In this document: positions 39,633 to 40,197 of the stretch, one piece after another | How positions within the stretch are numbered: position 1 is the stretch's first letter | Layout: every line of letters starts with the position of its first letter | From: Pelargonium cotyledonis | Lineage: Eukaryota > Streptophyta > Magnoliopsida > Geraniales > Geraniaceae | DNA: 40,197 nt | Assembly (NCBI GenBank): GCA_036897625.1 | Contig: JAYMTA010000114.1 | Location: 1 to 40,197, forward strand | Direction of reading: 5' to 3' | Notes under the pieces: model-generated | The model's database searches: none | What the model was told of the DNA's origin: nothing | The model's input: the letters and a program-made list of their open reading frames with translations, nothing else | Translations under genes and position numbers: made by a program

Positions 39633-40197
39633 GGCTAAGGTGTGATCTTGATCTGAGAGTGGAGTGAATAGGGAGAGAGTAAGTGAGGTGAATAATGGAG
39701 TACAAGACTTTAGAGGAGCATGTGAGGTCCTCCGACAGTGGCAGACAAGAGAGAGAAGGGTTACAATTTGTACTGTCCCTACTGGTTTTTCACTCCATTG
39801 TTGTCACCGTTTGTTCTTGACTCATGTTTCTTTATCAACACATTTTCCGAATTCACTATATGAAATGCATTCATAATCATCCACTTGTGATATTTTTTTT
39901 AAGGGTGATATGATGCATTTGACACACAAGTCTTTTACTATAGACAATTTAGATTAGTCACCAATCATATTTCACACAAATATGCTATAGTCTTTATTTT
40001 ATCAAAGTTGAGCCGAAAAAACTCTTTTTTTTGAAAAAAAAAATAGTTTAACTGTTTATATAAAAATTCTGATAAAAAATAAAAATATTTAATTTATATT
40101 AGTTAAAATAAATAAATGACTAAAAAAATTGTAAAGTTAAACAATAAATTGAATCGTGGAATAAATATATGTGTAATTTGAAGAAAAATAAAAGAAC
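39633..40197 (-). promoter_or_regulatory. Upstream region of the DUF1195-like gene
   Basis: The first 100 bases or so are purine-rich on the plus strand and should be the 5' UTR. Beyond about 39880 the DNA is very AT-rich and I see no gene up to the window edge. Confidence 0.4.

Overview
This is plant nuclear DNA, almost certainly from a eudicot. It has AT-rich intergenic DNA, many short AT-rich introns with GT..AG borders, plant-specific families (LIKE COV, X8, EXA1-type GYF, DUF1195-like) and typical plant small repeats (tRNA-derived SINEs, Stowaway-type MITEs). No prokaryotic, organellar or viral gene was seen. I assembled gene models by hand from the reading frames. Each multi-exon model keeps frame through every junction, and the products read as complete proteins.

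Layout, left to right. (1) 1-454: 3' end of an X8-domain gene (+), cut by the window edge. (2) 910-1360: a decayed dispersed repeat split by a SINE with a 13-bp target duplication. (3) 2185-4731: LIKE COV (DUF502) membrane protein, 6 exons, 267 aa (+). (4) 5720-5791: tRNA-Glu(UUC). (5) 6582-14298: cytosolic glucose-6-phosphate isomerase, 23 exons, 568 aa (+), with a Stowaway-like MITE in the last intron. (6) 14870-15319: intronless membrane-anchored RING-H2 protein (+). (7) 16460-18783: Mediator subunit 22, 3 exons (+). (8) 19835-19146: dUTPase, 3 exons (-), convergent with MED22, with an E2F-type site upstream. (9) About 20-27 kb: gene-poor, repeat-rich DNA. It holds a G-box hairpin, a LINE-like element reduced to a broken ORF1 and inserted into an older SINE, a second copy of the dispersed repeat, another SINE-like fragment and an intact-looking Stowaway MITE. 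(10) 27484-37519: EXA1-type GYF-domain protein, 10 exons, 1827 aa (+), with an eIF4E-binding motif and a TRIM-like element in its longest intron. (11) 39632-38582: single-pass membrane protein resembling DUF1195 (-), with two tiny inferred 3' exons.

The genes do not form one pathway. They are mostly housekeeping or regulatory: glycolysis, nucleotide sanitation, transcription, translation, ubiquitin ligation and vascular patterning. From memory, Arabidopsis carries a GH17 gene, PGIC and EXA1 near one another on chromosome 5 (At5g42720, At5g42740, At5g42950), so part of the window may be a conserved block. I found no convincing new biological system. The most useful observations are the nested retroelements, the E2F-type site at the dUTPase gene, the TRIM-like and foldback structures in the EXA1 intron, and the palindromic G-box.
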